Made by a program: the position numbers and the translations under genes. Below the pieces are notes generated by a model. The model saw only the letters and a program-made list of their open reading frames with translations, was not told where the DNA came from and did no database searches. Positions 1 to 8,300 of a stretch of DNA of 64,000 nt are shown here, piece after piece. Source of the stretch: Streptomyces sp. NRRL F-525 (lineage in GTDB: Bacteria; Actinomycetota; Actinomycetes; Streptomycetales; Streptomycetaceae); NCBI RefSeq assembly GCF_000716605.1, contig NZ_JNXE01000058.1:1-64000 (forward strand), read 5' to 3'. How positions within the stretch are numbered: position 1 is the stretch's first letter; each line of letters starts with the position of its first letter.

Positions 1-60
1 CGACCACCGAGATCTACACCTAAGCCTTCGTCGGCAGCGTCAGATGTGTATAAGAGACAG
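1..60. other. Illumina Nextera adapter left on the contig end (artefact)
   Basis: Bases 1-19 match the end of the Illumina P5 oligo, bases 20-27 (CTAAGCCT) match a known Nextera i5 index, and bases 28-60 match the Nextera read-1 adapter ending in the 19-bp transposase mosaic end. This is library sequence, not genome. It yields the well-known spurious peptides: MYKRQ on the plus strand, LSLIHI and CLLYTSDAADE on the minus strand. Any gene model extending left of base 61 is wrong. Confidence 0.98.
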
Positions 61-617
61 CATGTGGACGGGGTGTTCTCGGGGGGTTCTGGGGTGTCTG
101 GAGGGCGGGTTGGTGGGGCGGTCGGGGTGTTGTCCTTGCCTCCGTACAGCTCCGCTGCGGTGGCGAGGATGCGGAGGCAGGCGGGGCCGTCTAGTGCCGT
201 GTGGTTGACCGTGAGGATGAGGGCGGTTCCGTGGGGGTGGGCTACTGCTTCGAGGCGGATCGGTGGGGATGCGGTCAGGGGTGGGGTGTGGTCCAGGGAG
301 CGGGTGCGGGCCTGTTTGAGGGCGTCTTGGGTGGGGGGTGGGAAGGTCACCACCTCCAGGTCCGGGGTGTCGGTCAGCTCCCATTCGTAGTGGCGGCGGT
401 ACCAGGGGCCGGGGGCCTCGCGCATGAGGATGCGGGGGTGGTGGTGCAGGGCCTCTGTGAATGCGGTGCGGAGCCGTTCCGGGTTTATGGGGCCCGGGAG
501 GTGGACCTCTATGTGGACGGTTTCCGGTTCGGTGGATTGGTGGCAGTGGCGGGCGATTTCGTCGACTGTGGGGAAGGGGATGCGGGTGGGGGAGCGGGGT
601 TCGTTGAGTGTGGTCAT
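61..617 (-). CDS. Condensation-domain-like acyltransferase, 3' end missing (partial)
   Basis: The reading frame starts at ATG 617, overlapping the stop of the AftD-like gene by 4 nt (ATGA), and stays open to the adapter, so about 185 codons are present and the C-terminus is lost. The translation begins MTTLNEPRSPTR and carries an H-x3-D-G motif in the segment NHTALDGP near residue 140. That is the catalytic signature of the CoA-dependent acyltransferase / NRPS condensation / Pap superfamily. The regular alpha/beta pattern before it fits the N-terminal half of such an enzyme. The overlap with a glycosyltransferase operon suggests it acylates a cell-envelope glycan or glycolipid (inference). 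Full-length relatives are about 400-450 residues, so over half is missing. The superfamily is fairly clear; the substrate is unknown. Confidence 0.72.
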
Positions 618-3600
618 TCCGGTTCGTCCCTTGGGTGCGGGTCGGTGGGGGCTGAGCGCGCAGTTCCCCGCGCCCCTGTCGGGGCGCTCCACTCCTGGAC
701 GCTTGCCAGTGCCGCGAACAAGGCGATCAGGGCTAGGAGTTGGGCCGTGTGGCTGAAGGCTCCCTCGCCTGCGCCTACCGGTTCGTCCGCTCCCGTCGCC
801 GCCGCGATGCCCGCGCCTGCCATTGCGGCGAACGCGATCGGGACCAGCAGCGCGTGGCGGCGGTAGGCCAGCAACGCCAGTGCCGGGACCAGGAGGGCGA
901 ACCAACCCGCGATCACCACCCCGACCAGCGTCAGCGCAACCGTGCCCAGCCACAGCCCGGGCAGGGGTGGGGCTGGTTGCAGTTCGTCGGAACTCGGTTC
1001 GTCGCGGCGCCAGATCACCAGGGCCAGGAGGATGGCCACTGCGGCTGCGCTGCCGATGAGGCCGGCCTCGTATGTTGTCGCCGGTTCGTATGTCAGCTTG
1101 ATCTTGCCGCCCGCGCCTGCCGGGACGCGCCAACCCTGTTGCCAGCCGTCCAGGCGGAGCGGGGTCAGCTTCTTGCCGTTCAGGGTGGCTTGCCAACCGG
1201 TGTTGTAGTTCTCGTACGTGGTGAGGTACGAGGCCGTGCCCGAGCCGACGGTCACCTCGCGGCGGTCGCCCAGCCAGTCCTGGGTCGTCAACTGGCGGGC
1301 GGCGGCGGTGGGTTCGGTGACCGTTCCGCGGGTCAGCGTCACGTCCGTGAGGGTCAGGGGGCCCGCGTCGCCTGCCTCCACCCGGTGTGTGCCCGACGTC
1401 AGCTTCAACCCGGAGTCGGTCCGCCCCTGCTGACAGAGCGTCACCTGAACCTCCCGGCGGGCCGTCAGGTCTCCTACGGTTCCCTGCACGCTCGTCTCGT
1501 ACAGCTCGCCGTCCACCGCCACCACCGGGCCCTTTCCACAGGGCAGGGTGAAGGGGCGGGAGGGGTCCGGCTGTGGGGTGCGGTACTGGTCAAGAGCCGG
1601 GATGTAGGCCTCGGTCAGGCCCACCGGTAGTTGGAGGTTGTCGTCCGCTATCGGGTTGTGGAGGGTCAGGGGGGCCGTTTTCGTGATCGTGATGGTCAGG
1701 CTGTCCGTCGTTATCGGGTCGAAGCGGGTTACGCCGTTCTCGTCCACGCCGGCGATCGTCGAGCCGTCCGGTGAGGTGATGTCGACCTCGGTCGGGCGCG
1801 TCGACAGGCCGCCCGCCGGGGCCAACACCACTTCGCCCACTGGCTGTTTGCCGGTCCAGGTGAGGTGGATCGTCGGCCGGTCACCCGCGATCCAGCCCGT
1901 CGTCAGGTCGCCGTCCGTGAGGTCGCGGGCGGAGAGGCCTGTGCCAAGTGCCGCTGTGGAGTCCGCTGTTGCCGTGATCCGGTGTTGTTGGGGCGGGGCG
2001 ACCTCGTAGAGGAGCTTGTCCAACTCCTCGCCCGGGGTTGCCACCGCGCTCGCCTTCATCTCGTACGTTCCCGCCGTCGACGTCGAGAACGTGCGGTGCA
2101 GGCCCGCCTCCGTGCCCGTCGGGGAGAGGCCCGTCGGGTCGGCCGTGCGGTGCAGGGAGATGATCTCGGCGGAGGCGTCGGAGGCATTGGCGTCTGTGGG
2201 GAGCTTGAGGAGCCGGGTCACCTGGACGTGGGGAAGGGTGATCTCTGAGAAGCCCGCGCCGGTCAGGCCGGTGTGGCGGGCGACCGAGTCGACGATCGTC
2301 AGCTTCATCCAACTCGTGGCGCCCGAGGGGGCCTTGATGGTCTGCGTCATGCCGTTCGGCTGGAGGTAGCTGGTCGCCGAGCCCTTCGCCGTTTCCACCC
2401 TCACCTCCGTCGCCGCCGCCCGCACGCTCTCCTGCGGGAGCGGGGTGACCTTGAACGAACCCGGCATGTCGTACGACCCGCCCGCGAAGCCGATGCGCAG
2501 CCATTGGCCGTTCGGTGAGCCCGCCGCGCCCTCCGCCCACGCGGTGTCCGGGTTGCCGTCGAAGGCGTTCACCGGGTCGAACTGGGGGAGCGAGAACAGC
2601 CAGTTGCCGCTCGAGGACGCCGTCACCGAACGGGCGCCGCGCAGCTCTGCCACCGTCTGGTGGGCGATGCCCTTCGTCGGCAGGATCTGCTTCGGTTTCT
2701 TGCCGGCGTCCTGGACCGCGTCCGGCGCGTTGCGTTCGTCGGGGGTGTATGTGTACGACGTGTTGGCGTCCACCAGGCCGAACCGGGTGTCGGCGCGGCG
2801 CAGTCCGTCGCCGACCACCTGGAGCGCGGGCGATCCCAGGCCCGGGTGGTTGTCGCCCGTCAACACCGTTGCCCTGCCCCTGAGTTCGGTCGCGAGGGGG
2901 AGGAGGGACTCCGGGCCGCCGGAGACCACCGCTGTGTCGGAGACCGGCGTCAGGCCTGCCTGGCCCGGGCGGATCACGTCCTTGCTCGTCGGTTCGTAGA
3001 TCTCCACCGCCCGTTGGCGCGGGTAGAGGCCCTCGACCTGGAGCGGGGTGTCGTTGGCGATCCGGCCGCCGGTCATGACGGGGCCGAGGCCCGTCACCCG
3101 TTGGTAGCCGGACTGCTCCAGGGTGCGTTTGACGGTGGTGGTCGGGACATAGCCGATCTGGTCGGGGTCCAGGTCGTTGCGTACGACGACGTAGTAGATG
3201 CCCGCGCGGCTCAAGTAGTCGGCCAGGCCCGGGACTTCACTCCCGCTCGCCAGTGCCTGTTCCACCGCGTCCATCGCCCGGCGGTTGCCGGGGGTGCCCA
3301 TCGGGACGTAATCGCGTTCCGCCCAGCGGGAGTCGGCGAGGACGTCGAGGGGTTCGTCGATGGGGGAGCCCCAGGTGTAGATGCCGTGCGCGGTCGCCGG
3401 GACGACCAGGGCGCGGGAGTCGGGGGAGTACTTGTGCAGCCAATCGGCCGTGGACTGCCAGTACTTGGGGAGGTGCTGGAACGAACCCGGGTTCAGGATC
3501 GACCCGTTTAGATACGGCCACGCCAGGCCCGGGAGCACGAGGATCACCGCGATCAGCGGGACGAGCCGGCGGCCCGGCACCGGGCGGGCTCCGCGTGTCT

Positions 3601-4801
3601 CGGCGGCCACGCCCACCAGGTGGGCCAGGCCCAGGACGAGTACGAGGGCCAGGCCCGCCTGGAACTTGTAGATGTTGCGGAAGGGGACAAGCGGGCCGTT
3701 CAGCCAGTCCTGCACCAGCCCGTGGAAGGGCGCCCCGAACGCGCCGCCGTACCCGGCGAACAGGATCAGCGCGACCGTCACGGCGGTCAGCACCAGCCAC
3801 CGCCGCTCCGGCATGTCCCGTCTGGCCAGCCCGGCCAGCCCCAGCCCGGCCGCGAGCGCCGAACAGACGATCACGATCACCGAGGACGCGACCGTCCAGC
3901 CGGCCGGTATCCAGGCCTCCCCGAGATGCAGATAGGCGACCCAGTCACCGGCTCCGCGCAGGCCCTCCGTCGCCGACATGGTGTCGGTCGTGGTCTGCGA
4001 AGTCTCCACGTAGGGAAGGAAGTTCTCGCCGTAGACGCCGAGCATGAGGAGTGGGATCCACCACCAAGCCGTCGCCAGGATCACCCCCGGCACCCACCAC
4101 GCGATCAGCTTGCGCTGCCGTGGTCCGGGCGGCCGGGAGAGCAGATACAGGCCGACGGGGAGGAGCGAGGCGAGGGTCGCCGCCGCGTTGACCCCACCCA
4201 TGAACGGGACGATCAACGCCGAGCGCAGGCCCGCGATCCGGGCCGTATAGCGCTCGTTGGTGAGCGGCAGCAGGACCCACGGGAGGAAGGCCCCCGGAAG
4301 CGCGGCGGCCGAGGTCGACCCCACGACGATCGTGAACACCGGCCACAACGCGTACGTCACGGCGGCGAGCAGCCGGGACGCCGGGCTGCCGACACGCAGC
4401 CGCTCGGCCAGCCGCAGGGCGCCCCAGAAGGCGACCGAGAGGATCAGGGACAACCACAGGCGCTCCGCCAGCCACACCGGCAACTGCACCGCATGGGCCA
4501 GCCAGTAGAACGGGAGCATCGGCCAGAGATAGCCCGCGTACTGGTCCTGGATACCGCCGAACGACCCCCGGTCGTGCCACAACTGCCCTAGATCAGAAAG
4601 GAATTGACCGGGATCCACGGTGACACCGAGCTTGGTGTCGAAGGTCTGCCGCCCCGGGTGCACGGCGAGGAACAGCACGAACACCACGGCCCAGAACCCC
4701 AGCAGCCAGCGCCACGACCTCGGCCCCTCCGGGGGACCCGCGATGGTCGTGGTGGTGGGATCGGCCGCCGGGGGCGGGGCCTGGACCGTGGTCGCCGTCA
4801 T
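614..4801 (-). CDS. AftD-like alpha-(1->3)-arabinofuranosyltransferase family protein (DUF3367), GT-C fold
   Basis: About 1395 residues. A single helix near residues 34-50 is followed by an extracytoplasmic loop with acidic residues (FDTK, then DPG), as in GT-C enzymes using polyprenyl-phosphate sugars. Some ten further membrane segments extend to about residue 440. A very large exported region follows, with two discoidin/F5-8-type carbohydrate-binding modules (cores near FDGNPDTAW and LTDGDLTTGW). A C-terminal cluster of about four helices ends the protein. This order is that of mycobacterial AftD, which adds alpha-1,3-arabinofuranose to arabinan. Streptomyces lacks arabinogalactan, so the acceptor here is unknown. 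ATG 4801 is preferred because it overlaps the methyltransferase stop by ATGA; GTG 4810 is an alternative. The last residues (GARGTARSAPT) are encoded by a dispersed repeat. Confidence 0.88.
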   Translation of the reverse strand: MTATTVQAPPPAADPTTTTIAGPPEGPRSWRWLLGFWAVVFVLFLAVHPGRQTFDTKLGVTVDPGQFLSDLGQLWHDRGSFGGIQDQYAGYLWPMLPFYWLAHAVQLPVWLAERLWLSLILSVAFWGALRLAERLRVGSPASRLLAAVTYALWPVFTIVVGSTSAAALPGAFLPWVLLPLTNERYTARIAGLRSALIVPFMGGVNAAATLASLLPVGLYLLSRPPGPRQRKLIAWWVPGVILATAWWWIPLLMLGVYGENFLPYVETSQTTTDTMSATEGLRGAGDWVAYLHLGEAWIPAGWTVASSVIVIVCSALAAGLGLAGLARRDMPERRWLVLTAVTVALILFAGYGGAFGAPFHGLVQDWLNGPLVPFRNIYKFQAGLALVLVLGLAHLVGVAAETRGARPVPGRRLVPLIAVILVLPGLAWPYLNGSILNPGSFQHLPKYWQSTADWLHKYSPDSRALVVPATAHGIYTWGSPIDEPLDVLADSRWAERDYVPMGTPGNRRAMDAVEQALASGSEVPGLADYLSRAGIYYVVVRNDLDPDQIGYVPTTTVKRTLEQSGYQRVTGLGPVMTGGRIANDTPLQVEGLYPRQRAVEIYEPTSKDVIRPGQAGLTPVSDTAVVSGGPESLLPLATELRGRATVLTGDNHPGLGSPALQVVGDGLRRADTRFGLVDANTSYTYTPDERNAPDAVQDAGKKPKQILPTKGIAHQTVAELRGARSVTASSSGNWLFSLPQFDPVNAFDGNPDTAWAEGAAGSPNGQWLRIGFAGGSYDMPGSFKVTPLPQESVRAAATEVRVETAKGSATSYLQPNGMTQTIKAPSGATSWMKLTIVDSVARHTGLTGAGFSEITLPHVQVTRLLKLPTDANASDASAEIISLHRTADPTGLSPTGTEAGLHRTFSTSTAGTYEMKASAVATPGEELDKLLYEVAPPQQHRITATADSTAALGTGLSARDLTDGDLTTGWIAGDRPTIHLTWTGKQPVGEVVLAPAGGLSTRPTEVDITSPDGSTIAGVDENGVTRFDPITTDSLTITITKTAPLTLHNPIADDNLQLPVGLTEAYIPALDQYRTPQPDPSRPFTLPCGKGPVVAVDGELYETSVQGTVGDLTARREVQVTLCQQGRTDSGLKLTSGTHRVEAGDAGPLTLTDVTLTRGTVTEPTAAARQLTTQDWLGDRREVTVGSGTASYLTTYENYNTGWQATLNGKKLTPLRLDGWQQGWRVPAGAGGKIKLTYEPATTYEAGLIGSAAAVAILLALVIWRRDEPSSDELQPAPPLPGLWLGTVALTLVGVVIAGWFALLVPALALLAYRRHALLVPIAFAAMAGAGIAAATGADEPVGAGEGAFSHTAQLLALIALFAALASVQEWSAPTGARGTARSAPTDPHPRDEPE
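644..677. repeat. Dispersed repeat type A inside the 3' end of the AftD-like gene
   Basis: The segment reads GGTGGGGGCT, then a variable base or two, then GCGCAGTTCCCCGCGCCCCT. Near-identical copies lie at 11311-11344, 15861-15891, 44960-44993, 45029-45062 and 45176-45210. Elsewhere in the window it is intergenic; here it lies within the last 22 codons of the gene. Confidence 0.85.
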
Positions 4802-5625
4802 GGTGGACACCGCCGGAGGATGAGGAGGAGGTTCCAGGTGGCCAACTCCCTTATGCCGGGCACTTTTACGACGGCTCGGTCGAGGAAGGGCCAGTAGCGG
4901 GAACGCGCCGCGACGACCACGACGTCGTCACGGGCGCGCACCTGCCGCAGGGTGGCGCCGATGTGCACGGCGAACAGGTTCTCGCCGAGGGTGTGCTTGG
5001 CCGATTTTCCGGTACGGCGCCGGTAGCGGGCGCGGGCCCGCTCGGCACCGAAGTAGTGCCACGGCGCCCACTCGTGACCGCCCCACGGGGACAGCCAGTT
5101 GGTGAACGACACATAGATCAGCCCACCGGGCCGCGTCACCCGAGCCAGCTCACTGAGAAACGTCTCCGGATCGGCCACATGCTCAAGGACGTTGGAGGAG
5201 AACGTCACGTCCGCGACCCCATCGGACAGGGGCAACAAATACCCGTCCGCGATGACGGTCCCGTCGGGCGCCTTCTCCCCCAACTCCCGTACGTCCGGCT
5301 CGAAAAGGTAGGCATGAGCACCACGCCGCCGAAACTCCTCGGTGAAGTACCCACTGCCCCCGCCGACGTCTACGACTGTGCGGCCGGCAACGGGCCCGTC
5401 ATAGGCCTCGACTTGATCGGCAGCATCACGGGCGAGGAGGGAGTAGCAGGCTTCCGGCTCGTCCTGCTCACGCAGAAAGGCCCGAAAGAGGGTGAGGGAG
5501 CGGCGAAGAGACGGGTCCTTGAATTGCCGGTGAGGTACAGCGCCCCTTAAGGGGCGCGGGGCTGTATCGATATGCGGCTCCGCCGCGGGGCGCGACCAGC
5601 CCCCACCGCCCCGCAGCCAACTCAC
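4798..5625 (-). CDS. Class I SAM-dependent methyltransferase of the envelope-glycan operon
   Basis: 275 residues from GTG 5625, which overlaps the glycosyltransferase stop as GTGA. The SAM-binding motif I is VVDVGGGSGYF near residue 83, followed by an acidic strand end (LFEPD) and the NVLEHV and RVTRPGGLIYVSF motifs of Methyltransf_11-type enzymes. The family is close to the Rv0224c-type methyltransferase that sits beside a GT4 and DUF3068 gene in mycobacteria. Residues about 6-33 are encoded by an intergenic repeat (5551-5608) read in frame; no ATG or GTG codon lies between it and the conserved domain, so the repeat is probably translated. The acceptor is likely a lipid-linked sugar or glycolipid (inference). 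The gene is translationally coupled to the AftD-like gene downstream. Confidence 0.87.
   Translation of the reverse strand: MSWLRGGGGWSRPAAEPHIDTAPRPLRGAVPHRQFKDPSLRRSLTLFRAFLREQDEPEACYSLLARDAADQVEAYDGPVAGRTVVDVGGGSGYFTEEFRRRGAHAYLFEPDVRELGEKAPDGTVIADGYLLPLSDGVADVTFSSNVLEHVADPETFLSELARVTRPGGLIYVSFTNWLSPWGGHEWAPWHYFGAERARARYRRRTGKSAKHTLGENLFAVHIGATLRQVRARDDVVVVAARSRYWPFLDRAVVKVPGIRELATWNLLLILRRCPP
5551..5608. repeat. Dispersed repeat type B within the methyltransferase 5' coding region
   Basis: This has a GGGGCGCGGGGCTGTATCGA core, a GCGGCTCCGCCGC palindrome and a CGCGACCAGCCCCCACC end. Type B copies also occur at about 11369-11426, 11443-11500 and 45100-45153. At the left it is flanked by a CGCCCCTTAAGGGGCG palindrome (5541-5556). 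The copy is read in frame as [18 protein letters not shown]. Confidence 0.85.
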
Positions 5626-6773
5626 GACCCCCAGCCCTTCACCGCCTCACCGGCCACCAAACGAAACTGTCTAACCGTCCGATCCCACCGATAACGCGCC
5701 GCACGATCACACGCCGCCTTACCCATGACCTCACGCCGAAGCCCGGACAGAGCCAACGTGCACCAGGCCGCAGCAAACGAGGACTCCCCCCGGGCCAAGA
5801 CCCCCGTCTCCCCGTCCACGACAGAGTCACGAAGCCCAGGCACGTCAAACGCGATCGCCGGAGTCTCCCGAGCCGCAGCCTCAGTCACTACCAACCCCCA
5901 CCCCTCCAGCGCGGAGGGATGCAGCAACAACCAGGCCGCACACAGCAGTTCATGCTTACGAGCCTCAGAGACATGCCCGGTGAACTCCACACCGGGCCCG
6001 GCGAGCCGCTCAAGCCGCTCCCGCTCAGGCCCGTCCCCGACGATCAGCAACCGCCCGCCGACAACGGGCCGCACCCGCTCCCACAACCGCAGCAACAGAT
6101 CGATCCGCTTGTACTCGACAAGCCGCCCCACCGCCACGAACAGCGGCTCGACGGAACGCGCGGAACGAGGCGCAGGTTCCTCAACTCCGTTGTGGACAAC
6201 CCGGATCCGATCCCGCTCGACCCCGATCCCGCGCAACGCGTCCGCCGTCGAGGGAGACACCGCGACCAACAGCCCACGATGCTGCGCCCCGGTCAGCGCC
6301 CAGTGTTCAAGTCTTCGCCCGATCCGCGCCGCCGGTGCCATCGGCCCGCCGAACCGCATCTTCCACAGATCCGTGTGGACATGGTTGACCAGACACAGCG
6401 TCGGCCCGCGATGCCACACCGGCGCGAAGTACGGCATCCCGTTGCACACCTCGACCAACAGGTCGCAGTCACCGATCTGTTGGGCGAAGGCGGAACGGGC
6501 GCGCAGGAAATGACCGTACGCACCGCCCGCCGACACCACGCGATAGTCGCGGTAGGCGGCCGGGCCGCCGCACAACAGGGTGACCTGGTGGCCGAGTCGG
6601 GTCAGGCCGTCGGCGAGTCTGTCCACGAGGAGTTCGGAACCACCGGCCTGGGGATTGTCGAGGTCCCGGTGGGCGAGGAAGACGATCCGGCGCGGTTGCG
6701 GCACCGGCGCCGTGGGCTGCTGCGTGACCGGGGGAAACGGGGCGCGCAGCGGATAGGGCACGTGCTGGGGCAT
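5622..6773 (-). CDS. GT4-family glycosyltransferase
   Basis: 383 residues. A Pro-rich leader precedes the first Rossmann strand (RRIVFLAHRDLDNPQAGGSE), typical of GT4 retaining enzymes. The C-terminal nucleotide-sugar domain has the HNGVEEP loop, the VGRLVEYKRIDLLL strand-helix and the E-x7-E motif (EGWGLVVTE near residue 293). No membrane segment is visible, so it should act at the cytoplasmic face, building a lipid-linked glycan for the downstream GT-C protein (inference). A GT4 of this kind is Rv0225 in the corresponding mycobacterial neighbourhood. The start at ATG 6773 has a GTTGGAG ribosome-binding site. It is separated from the DUF3068 gene upstream by 238 bp with no recognisable gene, so it may have its own promoter. 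Confidence 0.88.
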   Translation of the reverse strand: MPQHVPYPLRAPFPPVTQQPTAPVPQPRRIVFLAHRDLDNPQAGGSELLVDRLADGLTRLGHQVTLLCGGPAAYRDYRVVSAGGAYGHFLRARSAFAQQIGDCDLLVEVCNGMPYFAPVWHRGPTLCLVNHVHTDLWKMRFGGPMAPAARIGRRLEHWALTGAQHRGLLVAVSPSTADALRGIGVERDRIRVVHNGVEEPAPRSARSVEPLFVAVGRLVEYKRIDLLLRLWERVRPVVGGRLLIVGDGPERERLERLAGPGVEFTGHVSEARKHELLCAAWLLLHPSALEGWGLVVTEAAARETPAIAFDVPGLRDSVVDGETGVLARGESSFAAAWCTLALSGLRREVMGKAACDRAARYRWDRTVRQFRLVAGEAVKGWGS

Positions 6774-7011
6774 GGGTGCTCCAACTCGTCTCAGGGTGCG
6801 GAACGTTGGCGGATCAGGGGGTGGAACTCGGGCGGATCATGGCGCGGAACTCTGGCGGAACTCCCCGGGGTCGGTGCGGCAAGGGGCGGGGCGCGGTGCG
6901 GAGTTCTGTGGGTGGGCTGTGCCGGGGTGGGTTGGACAGTTTTCGCCCCGGCGTTCCTGACGGCTACTCACCCGCATGACAATTTCCGGGGTTATTAGAA
7001 CTGACGTCACG

Positions 7012-7989
7012 TCACATCGTGGGTGGATACTCGGCCGAAGCGGGTGATTCGGGGCGTCGGCGGCCGCGTAGCACCAAAACGCCGCCCGCCACGGCGAGGA
7101 CGAATCCGGCCACAGCGGCACCGATCGGCAACGACTGCCCCACCAGGCGCAGTTGGCCGCTCTCGCGCTTCGCCAGTTTCACCTGTTCCTGCTGCGTGGC
7201 CGTGGTGAACGCGAGCTTGTCGGCGTCCAGGAGGAGGACCGCGTCGTAGGCGTGACTGGGGGCGCGCAGGGTGCGGCGGGGGCCGGTCCGGGCGTAGATC
7301 ACCCGGCCCGTGCGCTGGTCGACGATCAGCTCGATGCCGTGGTTGGAGTACCACTCCTCGGCCAGGATCTGGGGGGACTTGGGCTGGTCGACGAGGCTGC
7401 CTGGGACCAGGCGGGTGCCGATCTTCGTGGGCGGGACCGTGCCCTTGAAGACGTAACCCGAGTAGCCCTGCACCTTCTTGGTCCCCGAGTAACGCAGAGT
7501 CACCGTCGCGCCAAGGGAGTTGTCCCACCACTGGTACGGCTGTTTCCGCACGTCGAACGGGAACTTCAGAAAGGCGTCGCCCTCGAAGTACGGGTTCTCG
7601 TGGCAGCAGTGCACGGGCTTGTTGGTCTTACGGTCCGTGACCCAGCGGTTGGGGAAGAACTCCAGCGCGTCGTGCGGATCGGCGGCCGGCAGCGACTTGT
7701 CGGTGTCGACGGTCGTCGTGACGTCCCAGACCGCGTCCCCGCTCTTCTCGCTGTCCGCGACATCGCCGCGCACCTGCTGGGTGACGGTGATCCGCTGGTC
7801 GTCCACGGTCCGCAGCTCGCCGGTGTCGAAGTAGCTTCCGGTGCCCCGGTACACGGCGGTGGTGTCGATGTCGATCGGGGTCACGGCCGCCCGCGGCTCG
7901 ACGTACCACGCCAGCAGCGGCGCCAGGACCAGCAGAAACGTGCCAAGTCCCAGCAGGATCAAGGAAATTGGAGAGGTCGTACGGCGCAT
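7012..7989 (-). CDS. DUF3068 family bitopic envelope protein
   Basis: 325 residues from ATG 7989, which is preceded by CTGGAG at suitable spacing; a longer in-frame start at 8085 would run through the promoter. An N-terminal helix (about 8-30) and a C-terminal helix (about 285-305) flank an exported beta-rich domain starting EPRAAVTPIDIDTTAVY and containing a CC pair (HCCHEN). This is the DUF3068 layout (PorA-like family, Rv0227c in mycobacteria). Its biochemical role is not established. Its position beside GT4, methyltransferase and AftD-like genes mirrors mycobacteria and suggests a part in assembling or exporting the same glycan. It is divergent from the small membrane protein at 8144. Confidence 0.85.
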   Translation of the reverse strand: MRRTTSPISLILLGLGTFLLVLAPLLAWYVEPRAAVTPIDIDTTAVYRGTGSYFDTGELRTVDDQRITVTQQVRGDVADSEKSGDAVWDVTTTVDTDKSLPAADPHDALEFFPNRWVTDRKTNKPVHCCHENPYFEGDAFLKFPFDVRKQPYQWWDNSLGATVTLRYSGTKKVQGYSGYVFKGTVPPTKIGTRLVPGSLVDQPKSPQILAEEWYSNHGIELIVDQRTGRVIYARTGPRRTLRAPSHAYDAVLLLDADKLAFTTATQQEQVKLAKRESGQLRLVGQSLPIGAAVAGFVLAVAGGVLVLRGRRRPESPASAEYPPTM

Positions 7990-8057
7990 CCGGACACTCC
8001 AGTGAAGGTTGGTGACGGAGTTCGGGCCGCTCTTGGGCCGGGAACCGTAGGCGCCCC

Positions 8058-8086
8058 TTGACGGAGTGTCAATGTCTGCCGACACT
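8058..8086 (+). promoter_or_regulatory. Candidate promoter with inverted repeat between DUF3068 and the small membrane gene
   Basis: TTGACG (8058-8063) is followed after 17 bp by GACACT (8081-8086), a weak -10. The spacer is flanked by a perfect 6-bp inverted repeat, AGTGTC (8065-8070) and GACACT (8081-8086), so a repressor could cover the promoter. The reading is tentative. Confidence 0.35.
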
Positions 8087-8143
8087 GGGCCGACGGGCAG
8101 GGGCAGGGCGCACGGACCTCAGGACAGAGAGGCTGACCCCGCG

Positions 8144-8296
8144 ATGCCCAGACTGCTCGCCGCCGCACTCACCATGGTCCTGGCCGCCGCCCTCGCCGTG
8201 GGCGCCGCGCTCGGTGTCGTCGCCCTGCTGGACGCCAGACCGGCCCAGCCGAACACGCCTCTGGTCACGTACGAGCAAGCGGACCAGGGGAGTTGA
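8144..8296 (+). CDS. Small single-pass membrane or secreted protein
   Basis: 50 residues starting MPRLLAAALT. One hydrophobic helix spans about residues 4-29, followed by a short polar tail (DARPAQPNTPLVTYEQADQGS) that should be outside the cell. It resembles the small DUF2613-type proteins encoded beside aftD in mycobacteria (Rv0236A), but at this length that assignment is only a suggestion. Its stop lies 4 bp before the GTG of the PucR gene, so the two are probably co-transcribed. Confidence 0.6.
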   Translation: MPRLLAAALTMVLAAALAVGAALGVVALLDARPAQPNTPLVTYEQADQGS

Positions 8297-8300
8297 CCCC

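Noticed and set aside
46..390. Plus-strand ORF beginning MYKRQ
   Set aside because: Its start lies in the Nextera adapter and it is antisense to the partial condensation-domain gene.
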